8,558 bases of DNA, from assembly GCA_002392275.1 (NCBI GenBank), contig DGGQ01000123.1:1-8558 (forward strand), read 5' to 3'. The DNA comes from Treponema sp. UBA3870. Lineage in GTDB: Bacteria > Spirochaetota > Spirochaetia > Treponematales > Treponemataceae. The translations under genes were made by a program, and so were the position numbers. Positions 1 through 8,171 of the stretch are shown piece by piece. The first letter of the stretch is position 1. Each line of letters starts with the position of its first letter. Below the pieces are notes generated by a model. It saw only the letters and a list, made by a program, of their open reading frames with translations, did no database searches and was not told the DNA's origin.

Positions 1-311
1 TTGAATATGATGATGAAGCCCGCATATTTTCGGGTGAAGTAATTAATACCCGAACTGTAATTACTTTTCAGGGAACCACGGTTGATGAAGTAGAAAATGA
101 ATTTCATGCTTCCGTTGATGATTACCTTGAATGGTGTAAAGAAGATGGTGTTGAACCAGAAAAACCATACTCAGGAAAATTTAATGTCCGCCTTTCACCA
201 CTATTTCATAGCAAGGTGGCAATTGCCGCAAAAAAATTAAATATGTCATTAAACAGTTTTGTAGAAAAATCTTTGACCGATGAATTGAATGCTCTGGAAT
301 TGACTTTTTAG
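1..311 (+). CDS. hicB: HicB-family type II antitoxin, 5'-truncated by window edge
   Basis: The reading frame is open from base 3 to a TAG at 309-311 and gives 102 residues, beginning EYDDEARIFSGEV. It matches the HicB pattern. An N-terminal degenerate RNase H-like fold contains the F-x-G-x-V strand, then TVDEVENEFHASVDDYLEWC and the linker EPEKPYSGKFNVRLSP. A C-terminal ribbon-helix-helix DNA-binding segment follows (about residues 60-95, with AIAAKKLNMSLNSFVEKSL). In this family the antitoxin binds and neutralises the HicA mRNA interferase and represses its own operon. About ten N-terminal residues are missing compared with typical members, simply because the window starts inside the gene. 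A hicA gene would be expected just upstream, outside the window, so I cannot tell whether the pair is complete. The family assignment is from recognised motifs and is firm; toxin neutralisation is inferred. Confidence 0.88.
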   Translation, partial: EYDDEARIFSGEVINTRTVITFQGTTVDEVENEFHASVDDYLEWCKEDGVEPEKPYSGKFNVRLSPLFHSKVAIAAKKLNMSLNSFVEKSLTDELNALELTF

Positions 312-381
312 TGACAAAGGCTATGTTGGAAAATGACATTCCCAAGAAACATCCATACTAATATAATGAAGGAATTATACT

Positions 382-930
382 ATGAAATACATGATTGCGT
401 CGGACATTCACGGGTCCGCAAAGTATTGTCAGATTATGTTGGAGCGGTTTGCGGCTGAAAATACGGACAGGCTTTTGCTTTTGGGCGACCTGCTCTACCA
501 CGGTCCAAGAAATGATTTACCGGAATATTATGCCCCGAAAAAAGTTATCAAACTGCTGGATTCATTGAAGGATTCGATTGTCTGCGTGCGGGGAAACTGC
601 GATGCCGAAGTTGACCAGATGGTTCTGCATTTTCCAATCATGGCCGAATATGCGGTTCTTGATTTTGGCGGAAAAAATCTAATCTACGCAAGCCACGGCC
701 ATGTTTTCAACAAAGAAAATCCGCTTCCCATGTCGAAAGGCGATATTCTTTTGTGCGGGCACACCCATGTTCCAGCCTGTGAAAAAAATGAAAATTTTAT
801 CTACATGAACCCAGGCTCGGTTTCAATTCCCAAAGAAAATTCACCGCACAGCTACATGATTTTTGAGAACGGAAAATTCCAGTGGAAAAATCTGCATGAC
901 GGAAAGGTTTATAAGGAATTTACAGTGTAG
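382..930 (+). CDS. yfcE: YfcE-type metallophosphoesterase (phosphodiesterase)
   Basis: A 182-residue cytoplasmic calcineurin-like phosphoesterase, close to the ~184 residues of E. coli YfcE. The full set of dinuclear metal-site motifs is visible in order: SDIHG (D8, H10), LGDLLYHGPRN (D36), RGNCD (N72), SHGH (H105) and GHTH (H127, H129), followed by the family NPGS motif at 143-146. YfcE enzymes hydrolyse artificial phosphodiesters with manganese; the physiological substrate is not established, so a general phosphodiesterase call is as far as the sequence goes. The ATG is supported by an AAGGA ribosome binding site at 369-373, 8 nt upstream. The gene follows the hicB end by 70 bp and converges with the diguanylate cyclase gene, with only 5 bp between stop codons. 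I see no clear hairpin terminator between them. No key residue is missing. Confidence 0.93.
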   Translation: MKYMIASDIHGSAKYCQIMLERFAAENTDRLLLLGDLLYHGPRNDLPEYYAPKKVIKLLDSLKDSIVCVRGNCDAEVDQMVLHFPIMAEYAVLDFGGKNLIYASHGHVFNKENPLPMSKGDILLCGHTHVPACEKNENFIYMNPGSVSIPKENSPHSYMIFENGKFQWKNLHDGKVYKEFTV

Positions 931-935
931 CCAGA

Positions 936-2036
936 TCACTCGTCGGCAAATGAAACAGTGTCCCTTCCGCCCTCTTTTGATTTATACATGACCGCATCCG
1001 CAAGCTCGAACCAGGTCTTTTGATTCAGCCCCTTGTAGAACGGCGCGCAACCCACGCTGATTGTAATCTGATGATCAGGATGAAAATTGTATTTTGTTGA
1101 TTTGAACTCTGTGCGTATGTTTTCGATAATCTGCTTTATTTCGTCCAAAGATTCTTTTCCGAAAATCAGAACCATTTCATCGCCACCAAACCTGAAAGTC
1201 CTGCGGATTCCCTTCATGTTTTTCCTGATAATCGCGGCCAGATTTTTTATGACCACATCCCCGGCGTTGTGACCGTAAGTGTCGTTGACATCCTTGAAAT
1301 GGTCTATGTCCATCAAAACAAGATGCGGAATGCACTCCCCGTTGTGGTACTTCTGCATGTGCAGCAAAAGACATTCGTTCAATGAGGTCCTGTTTCCAAG
1401 CCCCGTCATCGGCTCCACCTGAAGCTCGTCAATCAGTTCTTCCTGATTTGAACAGTATCCATAAATCAAGGCCCTCTGATTCATGGCGTTTTTGACCATC
1501 ATACTTGAAATCAGCACGCAGAAAACAAAGACAACAAGCGCAACAGAAATATAAGAAACAATCATGCTCGCGCTATAGGTCTGTGTAGAAAACACCAAGC
1601 CAAGCGAAAGGGACATTACAATTCCGCTACAGATGGTAACAACCGTTGTAAGAATCCCGTTCGCAAATATAGTGGAAAAAAGCAGGGCAAGGCATGGCAG
1701 AATCATAACGACGTACATATTTCTGTGGATTATGGCAACCATGGAGCAGATTATAAAAATCACAAAGGTTGAACACCAGTTTTTTAATTGTAGACCGATT
1801 TTTTGAGCATTAAGAATAACAGTTGCGGCTATCATCACAAGAAAATTTATGATCGTCGGAAGAAACATTTTTAACAGGAAAACAAAATAGTTTGTGATTT
1901 TTCCCTGAATCTGGGTCCCGGTTATAAGGAGGATTATCTCCAGAACAAAAATAACGGGAACAAGAATCCACCCCAAAAGGAGCACTCCCTTGTGCAATCT
2001 GTGGTACTGTCTTCGATTCTCATCCGCGAAGCTCAT
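936..2036 (-). CDS. Membrane-anchored GGDEF diguanylate cyclase
   Basis: A 366-residue protein that should make cyclic di-GMP from two GTP at the inner membrane. The N-terminal ~180 residues are hydrophobic, with about six membrane segments (roughly 17-40, 50-75, 87-104, 108-125, 129-150 and 156-180). They form a putative sensor region that I cannot assign to a named MASE family. The GGDEF domain spans about 205-363: EPMTGLGNR (208-216), metal-binding DIDHFKDVNDTYGHNAGD (243-260), the signature GGDEM at 284-288, ISVGCA (326-331) and ADAVMYKSKEGGRD (346-359). Phe is replaced by Met in the last signature position, but the acidic pair D286/E287 and D243 are kept, so activity is likely. The allosteric inhibitory RxxD, expected five residues before GGDEM, reads KGIR (275-278) and is therefore absent. 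The ATG has only a weak GAGAT ribosome binding site (2043-2047). A good promoter lies upstream (see 2086-2114). Substrate, ligand and target pathway are unknown. Confidence 0.93.
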   Translation of the reverse strand: MSFADENRRQYHRLHKGVLLLGWILVPVIFVLEIILLITGTQIQGKITNYFVFLLKMFLPTIINFLVMIAATVILNAQKIGLQLKNWCSTFVIFIICSMVAIIHRNMYVVMILPCLALLFSTIFANGILTTVVTICSGIVMSLSLGLVFSTQTYSASMIVSYISVALVVFVFCVLISSMMVKNAMNQRALIYGYCSNQEELIDELQVEPMTGLGNRTSLNECLLLHMQKYHNGECIPHLVLMDIDHFKDVNDTYGHNAGDVVIKNLAAIIRKNMKGIRRTFRFGGDEMVLIFGKESLDEIKQIIENIRTEFKSTKYNFHPDHQITISVGCAPFYKGLNQKTWFELADAVMYKSKEGGRDTVSFADE

Positions 2037-2085
2037 AAAACTATCTCGACTAATTAAATTCGCATTTTTTTAAATCATCCGTTAA

Positions 2086-2114
2086 ATTATAAATCCAAAT
2101 ACCAAATATGTCCA
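2086..2114 (-). promoter_or_regulatory. Sigma-70-type promoter for the diguanylate cyclase gene
   Basis: Read on the minus strand, TGGACA (2114-2109, five of six consensus bases) is followed by a 17-bp spacer and a perfect TATAAT (2091-2086). Transcription would start near 2079, giving a leader of about 43 nt before the ATG at 2036. The near-consensus boxes and ideal spacing make this the best promoter in the window. It is a sequence-based prediction only. Confidence 0.65.
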
Positions 2115-2175
2115 GTGAATTTTTACACGCCTGCTATAGATTTTTGGGCTGTTTTTTTGTGCTAAAGATTTGCCG

Positions 2176-2204
2176 TTTACCAAAGTAAAAAATATCTATA
2201 TAAT
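2176..2204 (+). promoter_or_regulatory. Sigma-70-type promoter for the macroglobulin gene
   Basis: TTTACC (2176-2181, four of six consensus bases), a 17-bp spacer and a perfect TATAAT (2199-2204). The start of transcription would be near 2211, about 49 nt before the ATG at 2260. A second perfect TATAAT at 2228-2233 has no recognisable -35 at the right distance and is less likely. The leader contains a weak AT-only inverted repeat, TTTAAG (2214-2219) and CTTAAA (2234-2239), which might be an operator or nothing. Confidence 0.55.
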
Positions 2205-2248
2205 AGAAAATATTTTAAGTTTATTCTTATAATCTTAAATCAACTTGT

Positions 2249-2253
2249 GGGAG
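2249..2253 (+). promoter_or_regulatory. Ribosome binding site that fixes the macroglobulin start
   Basis: GGGAG lies 6 nt before the ATG at 2260. A longer reading frame could start at the TTG at 2245, but that would place this site inside the coding sequence and would put five residues (MWEYI) before an otherwise canonical lipoprotein signal peptide. The ATG at 2260 is therefore preferred. Confidence 0.75.
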
Positions 2254-2259
2254 TATATT

Positions 2260-5200
2260 ATGAAAAAGCTCTTTTTGATTTTGTCCACCGTGCTTTTGTC
2301 TGCGGCAACTCTTTTTGTTGGCTGCAATTCAGAAAGCAAAAATGCCACCCTAGCATCAATGAAAGGAGAAGTGAGCAAACATTCTCTTTCCGATGTTTTT
2401 GAGGTAATCGATTTTCTGCCGGGAGAGGAACTTCCAGCCGACGCAAGGTACCCAGAAATCCAGATTCAGTTTTCCGAACCGGTGATTGCGCTTCAGGAAC
2501 TTGGGGCAGTAAAGGAAAAGTCTCCCTATCTTTCAATAGAGCCAGAGCTGAAAGGCTCCTATCGTTGGTATGGAACGAGCCTTCTTTCTTTTATCTCCAG
2601 TGAAGAGGTAATTCCTCAGAAAGCCTACACAGTAAAGGTTGCCCCGGACATTGTTTCTGCAAGCGGGAAAACACTCACTGGCCAGACCGAATTTTCTTTC
2701 CACACCGAGGAGCTGAAAATCAAGTCACTTATTCCAGGATTTGGAGATTTCAAAAACGGCAAGGGAACAACCTACTATTCTGAATACTGGGGAGTCTCAA
2801 CCGTCAAGGCAAAGGATTTGGGTATCTGCTTCAACGCCCCCGTAAATCCAAGCACAATCCAGCAGTATCTGAAAATCACCGACAGCAATGGAAATCCTCT
2901 TTCCTTTACAGTCGAGCCTTCAAATCTTGGAACGGATGTAAAGAATTCGGAAAACATAGTCCATGTCACACTCAACGATACACCAAAGGAAGGGGAGCGG
3001 ATCAAAATCTCCTTGCCAGAGGGTTCACGTGCTGATGAAAACTCCTATGCAACGACAAGAACCTACGATGAGACTCTTCCCATAAGGGAAGCATTTGCCG
3101 TTGATTCCGTGTCCGCAGAATCTGACAGCGGTGGCTGCAAAAACCTTGTGTACATCCACTTCAACGACGAGGTTAAGGAAAATCAGGAAGAAAAAATTCT
3201 TGGCCTTCTGAGTTTTGACAATGATATAAAAATCACAAAAGAGAATATCGGTATCGACTACTACAGTGTTGTTCTCCATGACCTGCCTGTTGATTACAAA
3301 AGCTCGTTCTCCCTCACAATCAAACCGGGCGTGGAAGATGCCGAGGGACGCAAAACAAGCGAGACCGAAGTTTACAATATCGACATTCCACCGGCAAAAG
3401 GAAGCGTCTCGTACAAGAGCTACAATTCCATCGCCATGCTTGAGGCAAAATACACTCCTCGCCTTGCCTTTATGCACAGAAATATAGAAAACAAAGCGAG
3501 CTACACTCTCAAGGCTCTTACGGAACTTGATGGAAGAAAATCAAGCAAGGGACAGACTACAATCAATCTGGAGCCTGGTGAAAAAAACAAATACACGCTG
3601 GAAACCGTGGAACTCTCGGACATGCTTGGTCAAACAGAATCCGGCAATTTCCATGGTGCGGTGCAGTTCACTACACAAATTCCGTATTCATCATACAGCA
3701 AGGACTGGGAAACAAAAACCTATCAGCCACGCACATACACAAGCGAGCGCAACCAGATTGTTCAGGTTACTGACCTTGGACTCACAGTGCGCTATGCCTA
3801 CAATCAGGCAGCAGTATTTGTCACAAGTCTTGAAACAGGAAAAGCTGTCGCAAACGCAACTGTAAATGTGTTCGCAACAAAGTCGACATACGAAATAGAC
3901 AAGCTGGCAGATTTTATCCAGAATCCTGAAAAAGCAAAAAAACTTGGAACGGCTGTTACCGATGGAAACGGTCTTGCAATAGTCAAATTTGCGGAAGGAA
4001 GCATCTCTGGAATGGCATGGGATGAACAGATTTTTGTACAGGCAAAAACCGCTGACGATTCAGCAATTTTCGTTCCTTCAGGACACAACAGATGGAATTC
4101 ATCCGTCACCGAGCTTGATTCCCCCGCCGCAGGTGAAACGGAAAACAACTACGCATTCATCTTCACGGACCGTGGACTTTACAAGCCGGGAGAAACCGTC
4201 ACATTCAGAATCATAGACAGGAAACTGAAAAAGGGACAGTATTCTCCATTCACCGGAGACTACACAATCAAACTTTCGGATCCATTCTGGTGGAACGCGA
4301 CCGTCTATCAGACAAAGACCGGCAAGACAAACGCCAACGGAACAACATGGGGCGAGTTCAAGATTCCAGAAGACATGAAGCCAGGTGAATACTGTCTCTC
4401 ATATAGCCACGGTGGAGAAGAAATCCAGAGGTGCTACCTGAACATCCAGTATTTCGAGGCCGCAAAGTTTGAGGTAACCACTTCAATCAACAAAGACAAA
4501 ACATATTACTCCGGCGAAAACCTTTCCGCGACAGTCACCGCAAACTATCTTGGTGGCGGAAGCATGGGTGAAAGCACATACTCCTCATACTGGGTCCGCA
4601 CACCAACTCGCTTCACAAAGGGGGGCGAATTCAGCGACATGAGCTTTGGGCCAATCGATGGATACTACGACGGAACAACCTCCCTGGATTCCGCCAGTGG
4701 AAAACTTGATGGAACAGGCTCCGCAAAAATCGCACAGACTTCCGGTGGTGAAAAAGTCAAGGGCATCCCATACACGTACAAAATCCAGACGACAGTTAGC
4801 GACTCAGGAAATCAGGCGATATCGTCAAGCGGCTCCGTTCTGGTCCACCCTGCAAAATTCTACATCGGTCTCAGCGACATAACAAACATAAAAGGATTCC
4901 CTACCAAAAATACAGAACTCAAATTTGATTATGTCTGTATAACACCGGAGGGCGAAAATCCGTCTTCATCAGTTTTGCCAAAGAGCAAAAAACTCACGAT
5001 GGAACTTCTCCACGAAGAATGGGAAGAGGTCAACCAGATTGCATGGAACGGAGAACTCACAACCCGCTACTCAAAGAAACTTGTCTCCGACAAAAAAGAG
5101 AGCCTGAATCTTTCGGGAACAAAAAAGGCAAGCTCCATTTCCATAACACCAACAGCAGGTGGAGCTTATGTGCTGCGTCTTTCAACTGAGGATGCGGAAG

Positions 5201-8085
5201 GAAACGAGGTCATTTCCGAGCAGAGTTTCTATGTCACCGGAAGCGACTGGTACTGGTTCTCCAGGGACAATGCAACCGAAATCACCCTTACAACGGACAA
5301 ACCAGAGTACAACATCGGTGATACCGCACACATTTTGATGCAGAGTCCGCTTCCAAAGGGAACCTACCTCATAACTCTGGAGCGCGAAGGCATTTTTGAT
5401 ACGGAGGTCCGCACAATCAACGAACCTACATCGGTTTTGGATTTCCAGGTCAAAAACAACTACGTTCCTGTAATGTATGTCGCGGTGTCATCATTCTCAA
5501 CAAGAACTGAGGAGCCTTCACCGAATTTCTCATCCGCGGATTTGGGAAAACCGAAGAGCTACTTTGGTCTTACTGCAATCAACGTGAACACAGACTCCAA
5601 AAAATTTGACATCAAGATTACGACGGACAAAAATGTTTACGAGCCGGGAACAAAAGCAAAAATCAAGGTACATGCCTCAACAAAATCCGGTCCAGTAAAG
5701 AATGCTGAAATCACATTGATGGCGGTGGACCGTGGTGTTATTGATTTAATCAACTACCATGTTGACGACCCGATTGAATATTTCTATGACCGCGCAAAAT
5801 TCCCTGAATGTGTAAACGGAGGAGACAACCGCTCCATTCTGATTGATCCGGTGACTTACACAAAAAGTGCCCAGGTTGGAGGAGACTCTAAGGATGGAGA
5901 CATCACGCGCAAAAACTTTAATCCGCTCGCACTGTTCGCACCATCACTTGTTACCGACGCAAACGGAGATGCGGAATGTTCATTCACCCTGCCCGACACT
6001 CTCACAGCCTATCGTGTAACAGCAGTCGGAACAACAACAGACACATTTGCTCTTTCCGAAAGCGAATTCAATGTTGCGAACAAACTTTCTGTGCGCACCG
6101 TACTTCCACGACAGCTCCGTCTTTTTGACAAGAGTGAAATTGGTGTGACAGTTTCAAACCTTGAATCCACCGAACAGGAGCTTTCTGTAACGGCAAAAAT
6201 TGTCAGCGGAGTCCAGCAGTATGAGGATGAAGTACAGAAACTTCCGGGACTTGCTTCCGTTGAAAATGAGTCCACAAAAACTTTGAAGGTACCGGCGAAT
6301 ACAACAAAGACACTCCTGTTCAATGTTGCTGCCGAAAAAGCGGGATGGGTTACGGTAGAATTCTCTGTCAAATCAAAGATTCTGAACGAAAATATCCAGC
6401 TTCCTCTACAGATTGAAAAGCCGTACATCTATGAAAGTGTGACGACGGTTGGCTCAACAGCAGGCGAGGACAATTCCGAATCCGCAGAAGAAAGAATCAT
6501 AATTCCAGGCGACGCAGAGGACAACATGGGCGAAATTTACGTGCAGCTTGATCCGACACGTCTTGGAATCCTCAGGGAAGCGGTGGACTATAATTTCCAC
6601 TATCCTTATGGATGTCTGGAGCAGCGTTCATCAGCAATTCTTCCGTTGATTGCGTTCAGCGACTACATCAAGGCATTCGGTCTGGACAGCGAAGTTAAAA
6701 ATCCAAAGTCCGTAATCGAAAAGGAAATCAAATCGTGGGCAGCATCCCAGCTTAACAACGGTGCATTCCCGTATTGGCCAAGCGGAAGCTACGCAAGTCC
6801 TTATGTTTCTGCCAGAATCGCTGAGATTTTGGGAATCGCCAAACAGAAGGGCTACAATATTTCCGGCATAAATACTGACGAGCTTGCACGTTACCTGAAA
6901 AACCATGTCATCACAAATCTGATGAGCGGAGAAAACGAAAAGTATCTCTACAATCTTTACGACGCAGCCCATGAGCTTTATGCCGCAAGTCTGCTTTCCG
7001 ATTTAGATGGCATTGAAACTCTGGTTGACAGAATCATCAGTTCAGGAACAAGTCTTGATTCTTCAACAACAGCATTGTGCGGACTCATCTACAACAATCT
7101 TGGGAACAAAGAAAAGGAAGACAATGTTGCCAAAAAACTGAAATCAAAAATCACTCTGACAGCCCAGGGTGCGGACCTCTATGATGTTGATTTGGGAGAC
7201 TACTGGTCAATCTACTACGATGCTTCTGAAAAATACGCGCTCGCGCTCCAGATGCTTTCAAGGAACAACCCGAACGACATCACAATTCAGCATATCGTCT
7301 ATGAACTGATTGCACTCCAGAAATCAAGCAAGGGCTACTGGACATCGACAAGTGCAACCGCAAGAGTTTTGACGGCATTCGACGAGTACATCCGTGCAAA
7401 CAATCTGACTGAACTGAATTTCACGGCGGAAGTTCTTTTGAATAAAAAATCCGTTCTTGAAGGAAAGTTCAATGGTGTTGGAGCGGAACCTAGCGATGCC
7501 ACACTCAAATTCTCAGAAGCACCAGTCAATTCAATGCCACGCGACAAGGAGATTGCGCTCAACTTCAACAAAAATGGAAAAGGCAAACTCTTCTACACAG
7601 CGTCCCTGAAATATGCAATCCCGGCGGAAAAACAGTATGCCCGCGACGAAGGTATCTGTGTGTTCACGGAAATAACTGACGGTGAGACTGGAGAACTTGT
7701 TTCCGGCGACAAGCTGGTTTCCGGAAAAACCTACAAGATGAAGGCCTACATTTCTTCAACCCACAACCGCCAGTATGTCGCACTCAAAGTTCCGGTCCCG
7801 GCTGGATGCGAAATAATGAACGCGGCTTTCGTGACAACAGGCTCCCTCCCGATTGACTACAGTGATGGCGAGTTCCATTACAACTCAGGACTTTCGTACG
7901 AGGGAATCTACAACAGCGATGTCCAGTATTTCTGGGATTACTTCCCACGTGGACATCAGGAAGTTGAATACTCATTCCGCGCAGTCAGAAAGGGTGAATA
8001 CAATACACCAAGTGCTACAGCCGAATGTATGTACCAGAGCGAAATCTTCGGACGCAGCTCAGGAAAGAAATGGACAATCGAGTAA
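2260..8085 (+). CDS. Bacterial alpha-2-macroglobulin lipoprotein with intact thioester
   Basis: A 1941-residue protein, longer than the ~1650 of E. coli YfhM. The start MKKLFLILSTVLLSAATLFVGC is a lipoprotein signal peptide with the lipid-accepting cysteine at C22 and no Asp at +2, so it is a membrane-anchored periplasmic or surface protein. About residues 47-150 form an SbsA-like Ig domain. Macroglobulin domains follow, with repeated entry motifs FTDRGLYKPGE (635-645), NKDKTYYSGE (744-753), TDKPEYNIGD (1012-1020) and TDKNVYEPG (1122-1130). AVDRGVIDL (1155-1163) precedes the likely bait stretch (about 1178-1220). The core A2M domain begins at NPLALFAPSL (1221-1230). The thioester GCLEQ is at 1451-1455, with the bond expected between C1452 and Q1455, inside a helical thioester domain with NNGAFPYW near 1500. 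The C-terminus carries AECMYQSEIFGRS (1921-1933). By family knowledge, a protease cutting the bait triggers entrapment through the thioester, protecting the envelope. It is transcribed alone, without an adjacent pbpC in view. The family call is very secure; the target protease is unknown. Confidence 0.97.
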   Translation: MKKLFLILSTVLLSAATLFVGCNSESKNATLASMKGEVSKHSLSDVFEVIDFLPGEELPADARYPEIQIQFSEPVIALQELGAVKEKSPYLSIEPELKGSYRWYGTSLLSFISSEEVIPQKAYTVKVAPDIVSASGKTLTGQTEFSFHTEELKIKSLIPGFGDFKNGKGTTYYSEYWGVSTVKAKDLGICFNAPVNPSTIQQYLKITDSNGNPLSFTVEPSNLGTDVKNSENIVHVTLNDTPKEGERIKISLPEGSRADENSYATTRTYDETLPIREAFAVDSVSAESDSGGCKNLVYIHFNDEVKENQEEKILGLLSFDNDIKITKENIGIDYYSVVLHDLPVDYKSSFSLTIKPGVEDAEGRKTSETEVYNIDIPPAKGSVSYKSYNSIAMLEAKYTPRLAFMHRNIENKASYTLKALTELDGRKSSKGQTTINLEPGEKNKYTLETVELSDMLGQTESGNFHGAVQFTTQIPYSSYSKDWETKTYQPRTYTSERNQIVQVTDLGLTVRYAYNQAAVFVTSLETGKAVANATVNVFATKSTYEIDKLADFIQNPEKAKKLGTAVTDGNGLAIVKFAEGSISGMAWDEQIFVQAKTADDSAIFVPSGHNRWNSSVTELDSPAAGETENNYAFIFTDRGLYKPGETVTFRIIDRKLKKGQYSPFTGDYTIKLSDPFWWNATVYQTKTGKTNANGTTWGEFKIPEDMKPGEYCLSYSHGGEEIQRCYLNIQYFEAAKFEVTTSINKDKTYYSGENLSATVTANYLGGGSMGESTYSSYWVRTPTRFTKGGEFSDMSFGPIDGYYDGTTSLDSASGKLDGTGSAKIAQTSGGEKVKGIPYTYKIQTTVSDSGNQAISSSGSVLVHPAKFYIGLSDITNIKGFPTKNTELKFDYVCITPEGENPSSSVLPKSKKLTMELLHEEWEEVNQIAWNGELTTRYSKKLVSDKKESLNLSGTKKASSISITPTAGGAYVLRLSTEDAEGNEVISEQSFYVTGSDWYWFSRDNATEITLTTDKPEYNIGDTAHILMQSPLPKGTYLITLEREGIFDTEVRTINEPTSVLDFQVKNNYVPVMYVAVSSFSTRTEEPSPNFSSADLGKPKSYFGLTAINVNTDSKKFDIKITTDKNVYEPGTKAKIKVHASTKSGPVKNAEITLMAVDRGVIDLINYHVDDPIEYFYDRAKFPECVNGGDNRSILIDPVTYTKSAQVGGDSKDGDITRKNFNPLALFAPSLVTDANGDAECSFTLPDTLTAYRVTAVGTTTDTFALSESEFNVANKLSVRTVLPRQLRLFDKSEIGVTVSNLESTEQELSVTAKIVSGVQQYEDEVQKLPGLASVENESTKTLKVPANTTKTLLFNVAAEKAGWVTVEFSVKSKILNENIQLPLQIEKPYIYESVTTVGSTAGEDNSESAEERIIIPGDAEDNMGEIYVQLDPTRLGILREAVDYNFHYPYGCLEQRSSAILPLIAFSDYIKAFGLDSEVKNPKSVIEKEIKSWAASQLNNGAFPYWPSGSYASPYVSARIAEILGIAKQKGYNISGINTDELARYLKNHVITNLMSGENEKYLYNLYDAAHELYAASLLSDLDGIETLVDRIISSGTSLDSSTTALCGLIYNNLGNKEKEDNVAKKLKSKITLTAQGADLYDVDLGDYWSIYYDASEKYALALQMLSRNNPNDITIQHIVYELIALQKSSKGYWTSTSATARVLTAFDEYIRANNLTELNFTAEVLLNKKSVLEGKFNGVGAEPSDATLKFSEAPVNSMPRDKEIALNFNKNGKGKLFYTASLKYAIPAEKQYARDEGICVFTEITDGETGELVSGDKLVSGKTYKMKAYISSTHNRQYVALKVPVPAGCEIMNAAFVTTGSLPIDYSDGEFHYNSGLSYEGIYNSDVQYFWDYFPRGHQEVEYSFRAVRKGEYNTPSATAECMYQSEIFGRSSGKKWTIE
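6601..6624 (+). other. Thioester motif of the macroglobulin (YPYGCLEQ)
   Basis: These codons spell YPYGCLEQ, matching the thioester consensus of alpha-2-macroglobulins and complement C3-like proteins. Cys1452 and Gln1455 would form the internal beta-cysteinyl-gamma-glutamyl thioester. Its presence puts the protein in the YfhM-like, thioester-bearing class and not with the YfaS-like paralogues that have lost the motif. Confidence 0.93.
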
Positions 8086-8110
8086 GCAACTAGAAACAAA
8101 AGTCTAACAA

Positions 8111-8167
8111 AAATCCCCCGAAATGGAGCGTCAATCCAACACTTCACAAATCGGGGGATTTTTTTTT
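8111..8167 (+). terminator. Rho-independent terminator after the macroglobulin gene
   Basis: The arms AATCCCCCGA (8112-8121) and TCGGGGGATT (8151-8160) pair perfectly, with five consecutive G-C pairs plus a C-G and flanking A-T pairs, and run into nine consecutive T (8159-8167). The 29-nt loop is long, but contains a small inner hairpin, TGGA (8124-8127) with TCCA (8135-8138). It lies 25 bp after the macroglobulin stop. An A-rich run before the left arm would give TTTTT after the stem on the opposite strand, so it may also stop transcription coming from the right. Confidence 0.85.
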
Positions 8168-8171
8168 CAAA

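Noticed and set aside
312..362. In-frame continuation after the hicB stop (GTG at 312, 16 codons to TAA at 360-362)
   Set aside because: There is no ribosome binding site, it is very short, and HicB proteins normally end near the observed TAG, so it is ordinary spacer.
362..367. Perfect TATAAT before yfcE
   Set aside because: It would start transcription near 374, beyond the AAGGA site at 369-373, and has no good -35 at the right distance. It is too close to the start codon to be a likely promoter.
922..961. ACAGTGT direct repeat (922-928 and 955-961) around the convergent stop codons
   Set aside because: Seven bases is within chance expectation, and no hairpin or T-run accompanies it.
936..2036. 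SFADE occurring at both the N-terminus and the C-terminus of the diguanylate cyclase
   Set aside because: The codons differ between the two copies, and the C-terminal one fits the usual end of a GGDEF domain, so this is coincidence and not a duplication.
2245..2259. Alternative TTG start adding MWEYI to the macroglobulin
   Set aside because: It would bury the GGGAG ribosome binding site and displace a canonical lipoprotein signal peptide that begins at the ATG at 2260.
3025..3477. 150-residue reading frame on the minus strand inside the macroglobulin gene, and similar long opposite-strand frames (for example 6009-6428)
   Set aside because: They lie fully within a gene with unmistakable domain motifs and show no family features or translation signals, so they are shadows of its codon use.
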